From contig NZ_JAUQSX010000003.1 in the NCBI RefSeq assembly GCF_030581005.1, forward strand, positions 310,001-374,000: a stretch of 64,000 bases of DNA, in the 5' to 3' direction. The notes beneath the pieces were generated by a model. The model worked only from the letters and a program-made list of their open reading frames with translations, had not been told where the DNA came from and did not search any database. Every line of letters begins with the position of its first letter. Within the stretch, counting starts at the first letter, position 1. Source of the stretch: Hymenobacter mellowenesis (GTDB taxonomy: Bacteria > Bacteroidota > Bacteroidia > Cytophagales > Hymenobacteraceae). Both the position numbers and the translations under genes were made by a program. Positions 56,655 through 64,000 of this stretch are shown one piece after another.

Positions 56655-56702
56655 CATCAGTAGTGTTCAGAAGGGTAGAGGCAGGCCAGCCGGCTAGTTT
56701 TG
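56655..56702 (+). promoter_or_regulatory. 48-nt promoter module, copy 2 (before the FGGY kinase)
   Basis: CATCAG-N4-GTTCAG, G-rich centre and -7 box TAGTTTTG (56695-56702), about 39 nt upstream of ATG 56741. Same length as copies 1 and 3. The rest of the 273-nt gap before it shows nothing recognisable. Confidence 0.78.
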
Positions 56703-56740
56703 AGTCGGGCTTCGGAATTGGAAACCGAAGACGCGAGGCT

Positions 56741-58075
56741 ATGGAAAAGGCAATCAAAAAGAAGCCGATTTACGCGGTATTCGACATCGGAAAGACCAAC
56801 AAGAAGCTGATTCTGTTCGACGAAGACCGGCAGATGGTGAGCGAGCACCTGCACGTGTGCACCGATGCCTACGACGAGGACGGCGACGCCTGCGACCACC
56901 TGCCGCGCCTGGCGCAGTGGGTGCAGGCCCACTGGCAGGCCCTTCAGCATAACCCGCTCTACACCGTGAAAGGGCTGAATTTTACGGCCTATGGAGCCGC
57001 TTTGGTGCATCTGGACGCCGCCGGCGAAGCTTTTCTGCCGCTCTACAGCAACCGCAAGCCGTTGCCGCCGGAGTGCGCTGAGCGGTTTTACGTCGGGCTG
57101 GGCCAGTCGGCCGAGGCGTTTGCCCTGGCCACCCGTTCGCCCCACTTGGGCATGCTCAACGCGGGCTTGCAGCTGTATTGGCTGAAGCACACCCGGCCCG
57201 AGCAGTATGCGCGCATTCACACCTCGCTGCACCTGCCGCAGTACCTGTCCTACCTCATCACTGGCGACAAGTACAGTGACTATTCCTCGGTGGGCTGCCA
57301 CACGGCGCTGTGGGATTTTGAGCGGCAGGACTACCACGCTTGGGTGTACCGCGAGGGGCTGGACGAGAAGCTGGCCCCGCTCATCAAAGATTCGGTGTCG
57401 GCGGTGGCCGATGGCGTGCTCATTGGGGTGGGCCTGCACGATACCTCGGCGGCGGCGGTGGCTTACCTATTTGAAAACGCCGGGACTGATTTTGTACTGG
57501 TTTCGACGGGGGCTTGGTGCGCGGCCCTCAACCCTTTTGCCCCAGCCGAATTGACGCCCGGATTGCTCGGTGCCAACTGCGTCAACTACCTCTCACCGCG
57601 GGGCGAGCCGGTGCTGGCGGCGCGCTGGCCACTGGGTCAGGAGCACGACTACCAGGTGCAGCGCATGGCCGAGCACTTCAATGTGCGGCCCGATTTCTAC
57701 CGCTCGCTGATGCAGGCCCGGCCCGCCGCGCAACTCCGGGCGGCCTGGTTGCCCACTTGGCCCGCTACCGCGTTGCCCGAGGCGCGGGAGTGGCCGCTGG
57801 CGCCTTTCAATACGGCCACCGATGCCTATCAGCACCTGATGTATGCCTTGGTGCAGCAGGTGGCCGCTGGCATCAAGGTGGTGCGGCAGCAGGAGCCGGT
57901 GCTGTTCGTGGACGGTGGCTTCGCCCGAAACCCACTATTTATGCAGTATCTGGGCCACTGGTTTCCGGACGTGGCCCTGCGCACGCTGGAGGTGCCGCAG
58001 GCCACGGCCATCGGCGCGCTCATTCATCTGGAGCAGGGCGAGGCCCGTAAGAAAACGCAGCCATTATTTGCCTGA
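56741..58075 (+). CDS. FGGY-family carbohydrate kinase
   Basis: 444 residues from ATG 56741; the extension to 56663 overlaps the promoter module and is rejected. The first ATPase strand reads YAVFDIGKTNKKLILFD, with the D-I-G-K-T-N phosphate loop seen in rhamnulokinase-like FGGY kinases. GLHDTSAAAVAYLFE and FVLVSTGAWCAALNP belong to the second half, and VLFVDGGFARNPLFMQYLG is the FGGY_C nucleotide-binding motif. It phosphorylates a sugar or ketosugar in the cytoplasm. Rhamnulose, fuculose or a related ketose are candidates; its position in the kdu set also allows a sugar acid. Confidence 0.88.
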   Translation: MEKAIKKKPIYAVFDIGKTNKKLILFDEDRQMVSEHLHVCTDAYDEDGDACDHLPRLAQWVQAHWQALQHNPLYTVKGLNFTAYGAALVHLDAAGEAFLPLYSNRKPLPPECAERFYVGLGQSAEAFALATRSPHLGMLNAGLQLYWLKHTRPEQYARIHTSLHLPQYLSYLITGDKYSDYSSVGCHTALWDFERQDYHAWVYREGLDEKLAPLIKDSVSAVADGVLIGVGLHDTSAAAVAYLFENAGTDFVLVSTGAWCAALNPFAPAELTPGLLGANCVNYLSPRGEPVLAARWPLGQEHDYQVQRMAEHFNVRPDFYRSLMQARPAAQLRAAWLPTWPATALPEAREWPLAPFNTATDAYQHLMYALVQQVAAGIKVVRQQEPVLFVDGGFARNPLFMQYLGHWFPDVALRTLEVPQATAIGALIHLEQGEARKKTQPLFA

Positions 58076-58110
58076 TTGTCAAAAATTTTATCTATTCTGC
58101 TTCTGTATTA

Positions 58111-58878
58111 ATGACCCATCCGTTGTTCGACTTAACCGGCAAACTTGCCCTCGTCACGGGCTGCAACAAGGGCATTGGCCAGGCCATGGCCCTGGGCCTG
58201 GCTGAGGCCGGGGCCGACATCATTGGCGTGTCAGCCACGCTGGCCCTGACGGGCAGCGATACCGAGCAGCAAGTGCGGGCGCTGGGCCGGCGCTTCACTG
58301 CCTACCAAGCCGATTTCAGCCAGCGCGCCGCCACCGATTCCTTCCTTGCGCAGGTACAGCAGGACTTCCCGCGTATCGACATCCTGGTGAATAACGCCGG
58401 CACTATCCGCCGCGCCCCGGCCGTCGAGCACACAGACCAAGACTGGGACGAGGTGCTGGGCATCAACCTCGACGCGCCCTTCCGCTTGGCCCGCGCCATT
58501 GGCGGCCAGATGCTGGGGGAGGGGAGTGGCAAAATCATCTTCACGGCCTCGCTGCTTACGTTTCAGGGCGGCATCAATGTGCCGGGCTACGCGGCTAGCA
58601 AGGGCGCCATCGGCTCGCTGGTGAAGGCCCTGGCCAACGAGTGGGCCGGCCGTGGTGTGAATGTGAACGCCATTGCGCCGGGCTACATCGCCACCGACAA
58701 CACCGAGGCCCTACGCAACGACCCCGACCGCTCCACCACCATTCTGGGCCGGATTCCGGCCGGGCGCTGGGGCACGCCGGAGGATTTCAAAGGGCCCACC
58801 GTATTTCTGGCCTCGGCCGCCTCAGACTATGTGTACGGCACCATCCTCACCGTGGACGGCGGCTGGATGGGCCGGTAG
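58111..58878 (+). CDS. kduD: 2-dehydro-3-deoxy-D-gluconate 5-dehydrogenase (KduD)
   Basis: 255 residues, an SDR enzyme that reduces 2,5-diketo-3-deoxygluconate to 2-keto-3-deoxygluconate. The N-terminus FDLTGKLALVTGCNKGIGQA holds the cofactor loop, NNAGTIRRAPA is a KduD-specific stretch, and the catalytic residues are Ser in FTASLLTFQGG with Tyr and Lys in GYAASKGAIG. The C-terminus GTPEDFKGPTVFLASAASDY matches KduD closely. It follows the FGGY kinase by 35 nt and completes the pathway step after KduI. Cytoplasmic. Confidence 0.95.
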   Translation: MTHPLFDLTGKLALVTGCNKGIGQAMALGLAEAGADIIGVSATLALTGSDTEQQVRALGRRFTAYQADFSQRAATDSFLAQVQQDFPRIDILVNNAGTIRRAPAVEHTDQDWDEVLGINLDAPFRLARAIGGQMLGEGSGKIIFTASLLTFQGGINVPGYAASKGAIGSLVKALANEWAGRGVNVNAIAPGYIATDNTEALRNDPDRSTTILGRIPAGRWGTPEDFKGPTVFLASAASDYVYGTILTVDGGWMGR

Positions 58879-58896
58879 CGGCTTGGTGACGGCGCC

Positions 58897-58996
58897 GTCA
58901 TCCTGAGCGGAGCGAAGGACCTTATCACGTTTGCATCGCTGGAATTACGGCGATTTGTTCGGTCCTGATAAGGTCCTTCGCTCCGCTCAGGATGAC
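58897..58996. repeat. Family C-related hairpin element, copy C3
   Basis: GTCATCCTGAGCGGAGCGAA and a long exact complementary right arm; inner parts GGTCC-type GACCTTATCA / TGATAAGGTC. It differs from C1 and C2 in sequence but has the same layout. Starts 18 nt after the kduD stop and could end its transcript. Confidence 0.88.
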
Positions 58997-59030
58997 CGCT
59001 CATTTGTAGGCCCGCCTGTCGAAATCAGCC

Positions 59031-59078
59031 CATCAGGTGGGTTCAGGAGGGGCAGGGCAGGGGGAGCGGCTAGTATTG
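59031..59078 (+). promoter_or_regulatory. 48-nt promoter module, copy 3 (before the first GH97)
   Basis: CATCAG-N4-GTTCAG, G-rich centre and right-end box TAGTATTG (59071-59078), one base off TAnnTTTG. About 49 nt upstream of ATG 59127. Aligns over all 48 positions with copies 1 and 2. Confidence 0.75.
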
Positions 59079-59126
59079 CACCCGCTACGCCAGCGGGCTG
59101 CGATGCCCGCCCTCACAAATTCCCAC

Positions 59127-61049
59127 ATGTTTCTGAAAAGTGTTTTCCGCGCCGGGTGGCAAGCCGGGTTAGTGGTTTTGGTGGCTTCAATGGTGGGCCG
59201 GGGCCAGACGCCCGGCGCGCTGCCCGGCACCCAAACCGTGCTGCACTCGCCCGATGGCAAGCTGGCTATCACCGTGTACCAGCGCGAAACCGCGCCCGGC
59301 AAGCGGCGCTTGTTTTACCACGTGGAGCGGGGGCAGCAGCCGGTGGTGCTGGAATCGGGCCTGGATATTCAGGTCGACAACCACGTGTTTGAGCACGCCA
59401 TGGCCCTGCCCGTGGACCAGCACGCCGACTGGAGCGAAAACCTGACGGTGAAGAACACGCTAACGCTCACCAAAGACACCACCTGGACGCCCGTGTACGG
59501 CGAACGCAGCCAGATTCGGGACCACTACAACCAAGCCGAAATTCAGCTGGCCAAGGCCGACAACCCCGACTACCGCGTGAGCCTGCAGGTGCGGGCCTAC
59601 GACGAGGGCGTGGCCTTCCGCTACTTCTTCCCCGAGCACCCAAAGGGTATCTATTACCGGGTGATGAGCGAGAACGACGAGTTTACGCTGCCCGCCGGCA
59701 CCAAAGCCTACTACACGGCCTGGGCCCAGGGCAAGTACGATGCCCTACCCCTCAGCAATTGGCCTGAGCCGTCGGAGCGGCCCCTCACCGTGGCGCTGCC
59801 GGGCGGCCTCTACGCCAGCCTCTGCGAAGCCGGCCTGACAGACTACGCCATGACCAAGTTCAAGCTCAGCCCCACCAAGCCCAACACGGTGGTGACGTCG
59901 CTCTACGAAAGCGTGGACTTGATTTCGCCCGTGGGCACGCCTTGGCGGGCCGTCATCATTGGGGAGAAGCCCGGCGACCTGTTGGAGCACAACGACTTGC
60001 TGCTGAATCTGAACCCGCCCACCAAGCTCAAGGACACGAGTTGGATTAAGCCCGGCAAAATCATTCGGGAGATGACCCTGACCACGCAGGGCGCCAAGGA
60101 TGATATCGACTTTGCCGCCGCGCACGGCTTGCAGTACATTCTGTTTGACTGGAAGTGGTACGGGCCGGCGTTTTCGTTTTCGTCGGACGTGACCAAGGTG
60201 GTGGCGCCCATCGATATGCCGGCCGTCATTCAGTACGGCAAGGAAAAAGGCATTGGTGTGTGGCTCTACGTCAACCAGCAGGGCCTGCTGGCCCAGATGC
60301 GCGAACTGGCGCCGCTGTATAAGAAGTGGGGCGTGAAGGGCATCAAGTTCGGCTTCGTGCAGGTGGGCTCGCACCGCTGGACCACCTGGCTGACCGACGC
60401 CGTGCAGGTGGCCATGGACAACGACCTGATGGTGAACATCCACGACGAGTACCGGCCCACCGGCACCAGCCGCACCTACCCCAACGTGATGACCCAGGAG
60501 GGCATTCGCGGCAATGAGGAATTTCCGGACGCCACCCACAACACGGTATTGCCCTTTACCCGCTTCGTGGCCGGGGCCGGCGACTACACCATCTGTTACT
60601 ACGATAAGCGCCTCAAGACCACCCACGCCCATCAGCTGGCGCTGGCCGCCGTGTACTATAGCCCCATCCAGACGCTGTTTTGGTACGACAAGCCCAGCGC
60701 CTACCAGGGCGAGCCGGAGGTGGAATTCTTTGAGAAAGTGCCCACCACCTGGGATGAAACCCGCGTGGTGCAGGGCGAAATCGGGCAATACATTACCGTA
60801 GCCCGCCGCAAGGGCAAGGACTGGTTTGTAGGCACCATCACCAACAACGACGGCCGCACCCTGAAGCTGCCGCTCAACTTCCTGCCCAAAGGCCAGACTT
60901 TTACCGCCTCCATCTACGCCGACGACCCTAGCCAGCCCACCCGCACCAAAGTCGGCATCAAGCGCCAGCGCGTGAAAGCCGGCCAGGTGCTCGACGTGAA
61001 GCTGCTGCCCTCGGGCGGCCAGGCCATCTGGCTGACGTCCGCCGAATAA
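59127..61049 (+). CDS. Exported GH97 glycosidase, copy 1
   Basis: 640 residues from ATG 59127, where the signal peptide MFLKSVFRAGWQAGLVVLVA begins; ATG 59103 is possible. Domains follow GH97: N-terminal beta-supersandwich (TVLHSPDGKLAITVYQRE), TIM barrel (GLQYILFDWKWYGP, WGVKGIKFGFV) and C-terminal beta-sandwich. At the site of the retaining-enzyme Asp nucleophile this protein has Gly409 (KFGFV). Where inverting SusB has the Glu base in H-E-P it has Asp440 (NIHDEYRPTG). Glu458 in TQEGIRG is conserved. It is probably a calcium-dependent alpha-galactosidase, alpha-glucosidase or related enzyme in the periplasm. Confidence 0.9.
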   Translation: MFLKSVFRAGWQAGLVVLVASMVGRGQTPGALPGTQTVLHSPDGKLAITVYQRETAPGKRRLFYHVERGQQPVVLESGLDIQVDNHVFEHAMALPVDQHADWSENLTVKNTLTLTKDTTWTPVYGERSQIRDHYNQAEIQLAKADNPDYRVSLQVRAYDEGVAFRYFFPEHPKGIYYRVMSENDEFTLPAGTKAYYTAWAQGKYDALPLSNWPEPSERPLTVALPGGLYASLCEAGLTDYAMTKFKLSPTKPNTVVTSLYESVDLISPVGTPWRAVIIGEKPGDLLEHNDLLLNLNPPTKLKDTSWIKPGKIIREMTLTTQGAKDDIDFAAAHGLQYILFDWKWYGPAFSFSSDVTKVVAPIDMPAVIQYGKEKGIGVWLYVNQQGLLAQMRELAPLYKKWGVKGIKFGFVQVGSHRWTTWLTDAVQVAMDNDLMVNIHDEYRPTGTSRTYPNVMTQEGIRGNEEFPDATHNTVLPFTRFVAGAGDYTICYYDKRLKTTHAHQLALAAVYYSPIQTLFWYDKPSAYQGEPEVEFFEKVPTTWDETRVVQGEIGQYITVARRKGKDWFVGTITNNDGRTLKLPLNFLPKGQTFTASIYADDPSQPTRTKVGIKRQRVKAGQVLDVKLLPSGGQAIWLTSAE

Positions 61050-61067
61050 TCGACTTTTCCCAAACGT

Positions 61068-62900
61068 ATGAATATTCGCTTTGCCGCGCTGCCGGTTTTG
61101 CTGCTGGCCGGTCCGCTCGCCGCCGGGGCCCAGACGCCCAAAACCTACCAGGCTACCTCGCCCGACAAGCAAACCCGGCTCGAAGTGGCCGTGGACGCGC
61201 AGGGCCGCCTGCGCTACCGCACCATGACGGGCGGGCGCGAAGTGGTGCGCTGGTCGGCGCTGGGCTTTGAGCTGAACGGCACGGCCGCCGGCACCCAAAC
61301 CACCGTGCAGGGCGCCGCCCAAAAGGCCGTGAACGAGCCTTTTGCCTGGCCGCTGGGCGAAAACGACCGTATTGACAACCAGTACCAGGAGTTGGATTTG
61401 AGCCTCACCTCGGGCGTGGTGCAGTTTCACGTGCTGGCCCGTGTATACGATGGCAGCGTGGCCCTGCGCTACGTGCTGCCCGCGCAGGCGGGGCTGCTCG
61501 GCCCGGCCCGGCTGACGAAGGAAAATACGGAGTTTAATCTCGCTGATTCTTACACCCTTTACCAGTACCACCAGGAATCGGTGTTCAAGCCCACCCGGCT
61601 CGACTCGCTGGCCGGCACCTGCGATTTTCCGGCCACGCTGGCCAGTGCTAAAAACTGCCTGAGCATCGGGGAAGCCGAAAACGCCGGCTATACAAAGGCC
61701 GAACTGGGCCGGGGCTCCGCGCCCCAAAGCCTGGCCGTGGCCTTTATGCACGACAAGGAAGTGGCGGTGACGCTGCCCTTTCAGTCGCCCTGGCGCACCA
61801 TCAGCTGCGCCAAGTCGGCCATTGGGCTGCACCGGTTCAGCGACCTGAACCTGCGGCTGAACCCGGCCGCGCCGGGCGGCGTGCCGGCCGGGGTGCAACC
61901 GGGCAAGGTGATGCGCGCCCAGCTCAACACCCAGAGCGGCCTCGATTGCGTCGACCTGGCCGCGCGCCTCAATATGCGCTACGTGCTGTTCGATGCCGGC
62001 TGGTACGGCCCCGAGCGGGCGCTGACCTCAGACCCTGCGGTAGCCGTTCCGGCCATCGACTTGCCTAAAGTCATTGCCTACGGCAAGTCCAAGGGCATTG
62101 GGGTGCTGCTGTACGTCAACTACATCGGCCTGCAAAACCACCTCGACACCATCCTGCCGCTGTATAAGCAGTGGGGCGTGGCTGGCATGAAATTCGGCTT
62201 CGTGGATGGGCTTTCGCAGAAAGGCCTGATGTGGCTGGCGGGCGCCATCAAGAAGGTAAACGACGCGGGGCTGGTGCTCAACATCCACGACAACTACAAG
62301 CCCACTGGCCTGAGCCGCACCTACCCGGCGCTGTTCACGCAGGAGGGCATTCGGGGCGACGAAAACAGCCCTGACGCCTTCCACACCACCACGCTGCCCT
62401 TCACCCGCTTTCTGGCGGGGCCGGCCGATTTCACCTTCTGCTACCCCAACCCCAAGGCCAATTTCAGCAAGAACCTGAAGGTGAGCAAGGCCCAGCAGCT
62501 GGCCCTCACAGTGGTGTATTTCAGCCCCTTGCAGGCCCTGTTTTGGTACGGCCGGCCGCTGGACTACACGAATGATTCTGAAATCGAGTTCTTCAAGTAC
62601 GTGCCCACCGTCTGGAACGAAACGCACTATCTGGCCGGCGAAATTGGCCAAAACATCAGCGTGGCGCGGCGCTCGGGCAGCACTTGGTTTGTGGGCAGCG
62701 CGGCCGGCCTACAAGACTGGCAGGGGCGGCTGAAACTCGATTTTTTGAAGAAAAACACCGCCTACACTGCCACCATTTTTGAGGACGACGGCCAGGGCGG
62801 CATTGCCCGGCGCACGCTGAAAGCCAAGCAGGGCGACACGCTCCCCGTGGCCCTGAAAGCAGCGGGCGGGCAGGCCATTATGCTAGAAGAAACGAAATGA
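61068..62900 (+). CDS. Exported GH97 glycosidase, copy 2
   Basis: 610 residues with signal peptide MNIRFAALPVLLLAGPLAAGAQ, 18 nt after copy 1. The same three-domain GH97 layout is seen: SPDKQTRLEVAVDAQGRLRY, MRYVLFDAGWYGPE, WGVAGMKFGFVDG, NIHDNYKPTGLSRTYP and FTQEGIRGDEN. The site variations match copy 1: Gly377 in KFGFV and Asp408 in NIHDNY. The two copies are similar enough to be an old tandem duplication, and their shared unusual residues set them apart from both textbook GH97 groups. Its stop overlaps the next start as ATGA. Confidence 0.9.
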   Translation: MNIRFAALPVLLLAGPLAAGAQTPKTYQATSPDKQTRLEVAVDAQGRLRYRTMTGGREVVRWSALGFELNGTAAGTQTTVQGAAQKAVNEPFAWPLGENDRIDNQYQELDLSLTSGVVQFHVLARVYDGSVALRYVLPAQAGLLGPARLTKENTEFNLADSYTLYQYHQESVFKPTRLDSLAGTCDFPATLASAKNCLSIGEAENAGYTKAELGRGSAPQSLAVAFMHDKEVAVTLPFQSPWRTISCAKSAIGLHRFSDLNLRLNPAAPGGVPAGVQPGKVMRAQLNTQSGLDCVDLAARLNMRYVLFDAGWYGPERALTSDPAVAVPAIDLPKVIAYGKSKGIGVLLYVNYIGLQNHLDTILPLYKQWGVAGMKFGFVDGLSQKGLMWLAGAIKKVNDAGLVLNIHDNYKPTGLSRTYPALFTQEGIRGDENSPDAFHTTTLPFTRFLAGPADFTFCYPNPKANFSKNLKVSKAQQLALTVVYFSPLQALFWYGRPLDYTNDSEIEFFKYVPTVWNETHYLAGEIGQNISVARRSGSTWFVGSAAGLQDWQGRLKLDFLKKNTAYTATIFEDDGQGGIARRTLKAKQGDTLPVALKAAGGQAIMLEETK

Positions 62901-64000
62901 GCAACTTATTGAATACGTCGGCGCTGGCCTTGCTGCTGGTCCTGGCCGGCCCAGCCGCCGTGCGGGCCCAGGGCTTTGTGCACCCCGGCCTGCTGCACAG
63001 CCAGGAAGACCTGGCGCGCATGAAGCGCGCCATCGCCGCCAAGCAAGAGCCCACGTTTGGCGGCTACGAAGTGTTTCGGCAAAATGAGGCTTCGCAGGCC
63101 GGCTACAAGGCCAAGGGCCCGCTGGCCACCGTGAGCCGCAACCCCACCGTGGGCGCGGGCGACTACGACGCCGACGCCAACGCCGCCCACCAAAATGCCC
63201 TGATGTGGTGCCTCACCGGCGACCATGCCTACGCCGACAAGGCCATTGCCCTGGTGAATGCTTGGAGCAATATGCTCACTAGCATCGGCGGGCGCGACGC
63301 GGTGCTGATGGCCGGCCTTGGTCCGTTTAAGATGGTGCAGGCGGCCGAGCTGCTGCGCTACTCCAACGCGGGCTGGGCGGCCGCCGATATCCAGAAAACC
63401 GAGCAGCAGTTTAAAACGGTGATTTACCCCGTGCTGCGCGAATACGCCCCGTTTGCCAACGGCAACTGGGAGGCGGCGGCCCTGAAAACGGTGATGGCTA
63501 TCGGCATTTTCTGCAACGACCGGCCGATGTACGAAGACGCCCTGCGCTACTACGTGAACGGCTGGGGCGATGGTCGCCTCACGCACTACGTCATCAACGA
63601 AACCGGCCAGGGCCAGGAAAGCGGCCGCGACCAGGCCCACGCCCAGCTCGGCATCGGGATGCTGGCCGAGTGCAGCGAGATGGCCTGGCACCAGGGCCTC
63701 GACCTGTACGGCTACGCCGACAACCGCCTGCTCAAGGGTTTCGAATACGCCGCCAAGTACAACCTAGGGAACGACGATGTGCCCTTCGTGACGACCCTCG
63801 ACCGCACCGGCAAGTACTTCCACCAGAAGATTTCGACCATCGCGCGCGGCCAGCAGCGCCCGCTCTACGAGCAGGTGTACAACCACTACGTACACCGCCG
63901 GGGCCTGGCCGCGCCCTACACCCAGCAGGCCGCCGAAAAGCTGCGCCCCGAAGGCCCCGGCCGGCCCGGCGCCGACCACCCCGGCTTCGGCACCTTCTTC
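62897..64000 (+). CDS. Alginate-lyase-family protein (PL38-like), 3' truncated by the window
   Basis: ATG 62897 overlaps the GH97 stop as ATGA, and the frame stays open to the window end (368 residues seen). Signal peptide MSNLLNTSALALLLVLAGPAAVRAQ, then GFVHPGLLHSQEDLARMKRA, a start common to the alginate_lyase (AlgL-like, alpha/alpha toroid) superfamily. NANAAHQNALMWCLTGDHAY, FANGNWEAAALKTVM and ETGQGQESGRDQAHAQLGIG hold the conserved Asn, Arg and His typical of these lyases. It should cleave an acidic polysaccharide by beta-elimination; relatives act on alginate, glucuronan or similar chains. The products would feed KduI/KduD-type reactions. Confidence 0.85.
   Translation, partial: MSNLLNTSALALLLVLAGPAAVRAQGFVHPGLLHSQEDLARMKRAIAAKQEPTFGGYEVFRQNEASQAGYKAKGPLATVSRNPTVGAGDYDADANAAHQNALMWCLTGDHAYADKAIALVNAWSNMLTSIGGRDAVLMAGLGPFKMVQAAELLRYSNAGWAAADIQKTEQQFKTVIYPVLREYAPFANGNWEAAALKTVMAIGIFCNDRPMYEDALRYYVNGWGDGRLTHYVINETGQGQESGRDQAHAQLGIGMLAECSEMAWHQGLDLYGYADNRLLKGFEYAAKYNLGNDDVPFVTTLDRTGKYFHQKISTIARGQQRPLYEQVYNHYVHRRGLAAPYTQQAAEKLRPEGPGRPGADHPGFGTFF

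Overview
The window looks like a chromosome segment of a GC-rich Bacteroidota member, most likely Hymenobacter or a close relative. This is inferred from gene content, from TAnnTTTG-type promoter boxes with few clear Shine-Dalgarno sites, and from a very dense set of exported carbohydrate-active enzymes. No rRNA, tRNA or CRISPR array was recognised.

Region 1 (1-8.3 kb, plus strand) holds the tail of an alpha/beta hydrolase, a GH141-like beta-helix protein, a GH78-like rhamnosidase, an exported tandem rhamnose-mutarotase-like protein, a Gfo/Idh/MocA oxidoreductase and an SSS symporter. Region 2 (8.4-36.1 kb, minus strand) is one co-oriented block of 14 genes. Read in transcription order it has GH78, a beta-propeller glycosidase, GH2, a LacZ-type GH2, then a six-gene cassette (signal-less solute-binding protein, fused tandem CaiB/BaiF CoA-transferase, second signal-less solute-binding protein, Gfo/Idh/MocA, MaoC hydratase, FucP-type permease), then GH106, GH127, a sialate-O-acetylesterase-like SASA protein and a DUF5703-like hydrolase. 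Region 3 (36.4-41.8 kb, plus) has a small lipoprotein, GH28, PL22, a CBM9-like/PKD protein and a trypsin-like lipoprotein. Region 4 (41.8-50.9 kb, minus) has an SGNH esterase, an AT-rich orphan, GH105, GH2 with malectin domain, AraC and SDR genes, an outer-membrane barrel and a small orphan. Region 5 (50.9-53.4 kb) is a mobile-element remnant with a tyrosine recombinase, an excisionase-like HTH protein and att-like sequences. Region 6 (53.4-64 kb, plus) has a ROK kinase, a GntR/LacI-type regulator, kduI, an FGGY kinase, kduD, two GH97 genes and an alginate-lyase-family gene cut by the window end.

Together the enzymes fit stepwise breakdown of pectin, especially rhamnogalacturonan: lyase and hydrolase cleavage (PL22, GH28, GH105), removal of rhamnose (GH78, GH106), arabinose (GH127), galactose and glucuronate (GH2) and acetyl groups (SASA), with unsaturated uronates fed to KduI and KduD. 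No SusC/SusD pair is present; uptake genes seen here are MFS and SSS permeases.

The most unusual features are these. (i) Nineteen intergenic hairpin elements in five families (A-E) occur; their two arms match within a copy even where copies differ. Several are read as protein: inside three signal peptides, as the junction of the CoA-transferase fusion, and as the stop codon of three genes. (ii) A 48-nt promoter module is repeated before kduI, the FGGY kinase and the first GH97. (iii) The CoA-transferase/MaoC/solute-binding-protein cassette could be an undescribed route for an unusual sugar acid.
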